A stretch of 64,000 nt of DNA, taken from NCBI GenBank assembly GCA_964486935.1, contig CAZAPG010000036.1, positions 6,227-70,226 on the forward strand, written 5' to 3'. Made by a program: the position numbers and the translations under genes. The notes under the pieces are model-generated. The model was not told the DNA's origin and searched no databases. It saw only the letters and a program-made list of their open reading frames with translations. How positions within the stretch are numbered: position 1 is the first letter of the stretch; the number at the start of each line of letters is the position of its first letter. Source of the DNA: CAZAPG01 sp964486935 (lineage in GTDB: Bacteria; Chloroflexota; Anaerolineae; 4572-78; J111). Below, piece by piece: positions 61,895 through 64,000 of the stretch.

Positions 61895-62458
61895 ATGCGC
61901 GTTATCTCCGGCCTTGCCAAAGGCAAAAAACTAAAAGCAGTACCCGGCGATACCACCCGGCCCATCACCGACCGAACCAAGGAAGCCCTCTTTAACATTT
62001 TGGGCGCCTGGATTATTGATGCCCGGGTTTTAGATTTATTTGGCGGCACCGGCGCAGTCGGCATCGAAGCGTTGAGCCGGGGAGCCGCCCATGTAACCTT
62101 TGTTGATAAAAGTTACGTTGCCACCCGCACCATTGGCGAAAATCTACGGCTGACCGGCCTGGCAGCCAGGGCGCTGGTTAAACGTGTCGATGCGCTTAAA
62201 TTTATCGACCAGCCCCCACCGCAACCATTTGACCTGATTTACGTGGCCCCGCCTCAATACCAGGAAATGTGGGCCAAAGTGATTGAGCAGCTAGACCCTC
62301 AGCTTGAGCGCTGGCTGCTGCCCGATGGCGCCATTATTGCCCAAATTCATCCGGTAGAATACCGGGATTTGAGCTTGCAAAATCTGGTTTTGTACGACCA
62401 ACGAAAGTATGGCAGTACACTGCTTTGTTTTTATGAGGCTTTGGAGCAAGGAGATTAG
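61895..62458 (+). CDS. rsmD: 16S rRNA (guanine(966)-N2)-methyltransferase RsmD family
   Basis: 187 residues. The N-terminal RVISGLAKGKKLKAVPGDTT and RPITDRTKEALFNIL, then motif I VLDLFGGTGAVGIEALSRGA and VTFVDKS, are diagnostic of RsmD. Motif IV, normally DPPY/F, reads VAPPQY here, so the leading acidic or Asn residue is Ala. This may lower activity or mark a lineage variant. It methylates G966 of 16S rRNA from SAM. Two bases separate its stop from the next ATG. Confidence 0.92.
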   Translation: MRVISGLAKGKKLKAVPGDTTRPITDRTKEALFNILGAWIIDARVLDLFGGTGAVGIEALSRGAAHVTFVDKSYVATRTIGENLRLTGLAARALVKRVDALKFIDQPPPQPFDLIYVAPPQYQEMWAKVIEQLDPQLERWLLPDGAIIAQIHPVEYRDLSLQNLVLYDQRKYGSTLLCFYEALEQGD

Positions 62459-62460
62459 CA

Positions 62461-63831
62461 ATGGAGACATCAGGCGCGCCAAATGATAATGTACCCAAAA
62501 ACTCGCCCGCGTTAAAATTAATAATTTTGGGGGCAGTTGCCGCTGGCCTGCTATTGCTCATGGCCGCAGCCATTGGCGTATTCTTTGCCTTTGGCTTCAT
62601 TCGCCGCAGCATCGAAACCACCTCGCTGGCTATTCCACTGTTTGCCGAGCAGCCGGTTAAAAACCAGATTGCCTTTGTGGGTAACGACAACAATTTGTGG
62701 CTGATTTCGCCCAATGGCGATAATCTGCGCAGCCTGACCAGCGATGGCCGGGGCTATCGTTTTCCCACCTGGTCGCCCGATGGCCGGCGGCTGGCATTTA
62801 TTGGCCCCGGAGAACTTACCAGGGCTGCCCTGTACATTTCGTCTACCCGCAACAGCGAGCCGGTACCGGTTTATAGCAAACCAGGCTCCATACCTTTTTA
62901 CCTTTATTGGGCGCCCAACAGCCAGTCGATTACTTTTTTAACCCAGGAAGGCAACGAGCTAACCATGCGCCAGATTGACACCTACAACCCCGAAACTGAC
63001 CGCGCGCTGGGCACAGGCTCTCCCTTTTACTGGGTTTGGTCGCCGCAAAGCGATAAAATACTCATGCACGTGGGCGGCTCACGGGCAACCTCGCCCCAGG
63101 CTCACATTTCTATTTTAGAAAACCGCCAGAAGGCCGAACGCATTGAATTAAAACTGGCGCCCGGCAAATTTCAAGCGCCGGTCTGGTCGGCGGATGGCGA
63201 ATATTTTTATTATATTGCCGCCAATGACGACGGGCTGGAATCAATTTACCAGACCAACGCCAAAACGCTGGCGCAGGGCGTGGTTACTAATTTGGGGGGC
63301 GTTGCCCTGATGGTTTTGGCCCCAGATAACCGCCACATTGCCTACACCCAGCTAGAGCGGAACTTGCGCATTCCCTTTGGCCAGGCCTATGTTGTTGGCA
63401 CCGATGGCAAAAACCACCGGCAAATTATAGACGACCTGGTTGCCTCCATGTACTGGTCGCCCGACAGCACAAAGCTGGCTCTGCTTAGTTTTAGCGTGGG
63501 CGCTGAGGGTCAAACCGCAAAACTGGCCCATGGGCTGGCCGCGCCCCCGCCCCAAACGCTGCAACTGCGCTGGTGGATTTACCACGTTGACGACGAGGAA
63601 TTGGAACCACTCATCTCTTTTAGCCCAACCCCCGCCTTTATCCAAACAATTCCCTATTACGACCAGTACCACCTGTCGCTAACTTTTTGGTCGCCGGATA
63701 GTCGCTATTTTGTTGTAACTAAAGATACCCCCGGCCAAAACGGCGGCGCGGTGTGGGTGGTCGATACAACCGGCCAGCAAGAACCCCGGCAAATAGGCGA
63801 AGGCACGCTGGCCGTTTGGTCCTGGCAGTAG
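62461..63831 (+). CDS. Membrane-anchored TolB/PD40-like beta-propeller protein
   Basis: 456 residues. A single membrane span near 20-45 (LIILGAVAAGLLLLMAAAIG) is followed by an exposed propeller with blades such as LWLISPNGDNLRSLTSDGRG, FPTWSPDGRRLAFIGPG, FYWVWSPQSDKIL and MYWSPDSTKLALL. It resembles the propeller half of the SH3b lipoprotein two genes upstream, so the two may work on the same surface target. It starts 2 bases after rsmD and is probably co-transcribed by position only. Confidence 0.88.
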   Translation: METSGAPNDNVPKNSPALKLIILGAVAAGLLLLMAAAIGVFFAFGFIRRSIETTSLAIPLFAEQPVKNQIAFVGNDNNLWLISPNGDNLRSLTSDGRGYRFPTWSPDGRRLAFIGPGELTRAALYISSTRNSEPVPVYSKPGSIPFYLYWAPNSQSITFLTQEGNELTMRQIDTYNPETDRALGTGSPFYWVWSPQSDKILMHVGGSRATSPQAHISILENRQKAERIELKLAPGKFQAPVWSADGEYFYYIAANDDGLESIYQTNAKTLAQGVVTNLGGVALMVLAPDNRHIAYTQLERNLRIPFGQAYVVGTDGKNHRQIIDDLVASMYWSPDSTKLALLSFSVGAEGQTAKLAHGLAAPPPQTLQLRWWIYHVDDEELEPLISFSPTPAFIQTIPYYDQYHLSLTFWSPDSRYFVVTKDTPGQNGGAVWVVDTTGQQEPRQIGEGTLAVWSWQ

Positions 63832-63931
63832 TCGCGCCTACAGACGGCAGGCCGCCGGAAATTTGGGAAACTTTCCCCCTCAAATTGTTTGATATTGCCA
63901 ACGCGCTTTAACCTGTTGTATAATCAACCGG

Positions 63932-64000
63932 GTGTGTCCGACATTTTAGGAGGACGGGGGGTGTGGGGGGTATCCTCCCAATTCCTCCCTGTGCTTTCCA
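63932..64000. repeat. G/C-tract repeat, partial copy cut by the window edge
   Basis: The segment holds GTCCGACATTTTAGGAGG and then GGGGGGTATCCTCCC, in the same order as GTCCCAAATTTTAGGA and GGGGGGATATCCCCC at 3831-3890. The preceding 100 bases after the last gene show no gene or clear signal. Confidence 0.4.

Overview
The window looks like a chromosomal piece of a member of the Chloroflexota, most likely an Anaerolineae-type bacterium. This is inferred from gene content, not from a marker-gene tree. Pointers are an F420-type PPOX oxidoreductase, a Uma2 nuclease, a serine/threonine kinase fused to AAA and TPR regions, very large GAF-rich hybrid histidine kinases, secreted SH3/WD40-like lipoproteins, MetX/MetW pairing, glycosyl-hydrolase-like domains fused to other modules, and many small palindromic repeats between genes. 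Base composition is moderately GC-rich, Shine-Dalgarno sites are of the AGGAGG type, and TGA is used as a normal stop.

Layout. (1) 1-9.3 kb: quaternary-amine region with a partial iron alcohol dehydrogenase, a pyrrolysine-free MttB-family methyltransferase, a flavodoxin/pentapeptide-repeat fusion and a glycine-betaine ABC transporter (ProV, a tandem-duplicated ProW, and ProX split off behind a Uma2 nuclease). (2) 9.3-23.3 kb: a GT-C glycosyltransferase-like protein, a 1825-residue hybrid kinase, macrodomain and CDGSH proteins, YraN, and a Ycf46-like AAA / membrane protein / FlgD-like cluster. (3) 23.3-27.4 kb: the metY-metX-metW operon behind a SAM-I riboswitch, then msrB. (4) 27.4-40.8 kb: two proteins with related TIM-barrel domains (one fused to a beta-propeller, one to an O-antigen-ligase-like membrane region), Nudix, EamA, DsbB-like, two Hsp20 genes, an MBL-fold protein, tRNA-Arg(CCG), a lipoprotein, a PPK2 kinase and a CPCC protein. 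(5) 40.8-48 kb: small membrane ORFs, a methyltransferase, a WYL-like membrane protein, a pentapeptide protein, and an operon of PPOX, OsmC, threonine aldolase and a MetE-like protein. (6) 48-64 kb: the Ser/Thr kinase-AAA-TPR regulator, a site-2 protease with CBS domains, a MarR/MFP/RND efflux operon, an SH3b/beta-propeller lipoprotein, RsmD and a membrane-anchored propeller.

The strongest unexpected signal is in the MetE-like gene (43905-45014, minus). A single in-frame UGA stands exactly where the zinc-ligand cysteine of the H-x-C motif should be, the frame is intact on both sides, and a small hairpin with a G-U loop follows at the distance expected of a bacterial SECIS element. This is either a new selenocysteine protein or a very recent nonsense mutation. 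Other notable items are two copies of a MITE-like element with terminal inverted repeats, a separate 231-bp element with 19-bp terminal inverted repeats, four 11-bp direct repeats in front of the Hsp20 pair, a glycosidase-like domain that has lost its nucleophile and is fused to a ligase, and a complete transcription unit for a 59-residue membrane protein.
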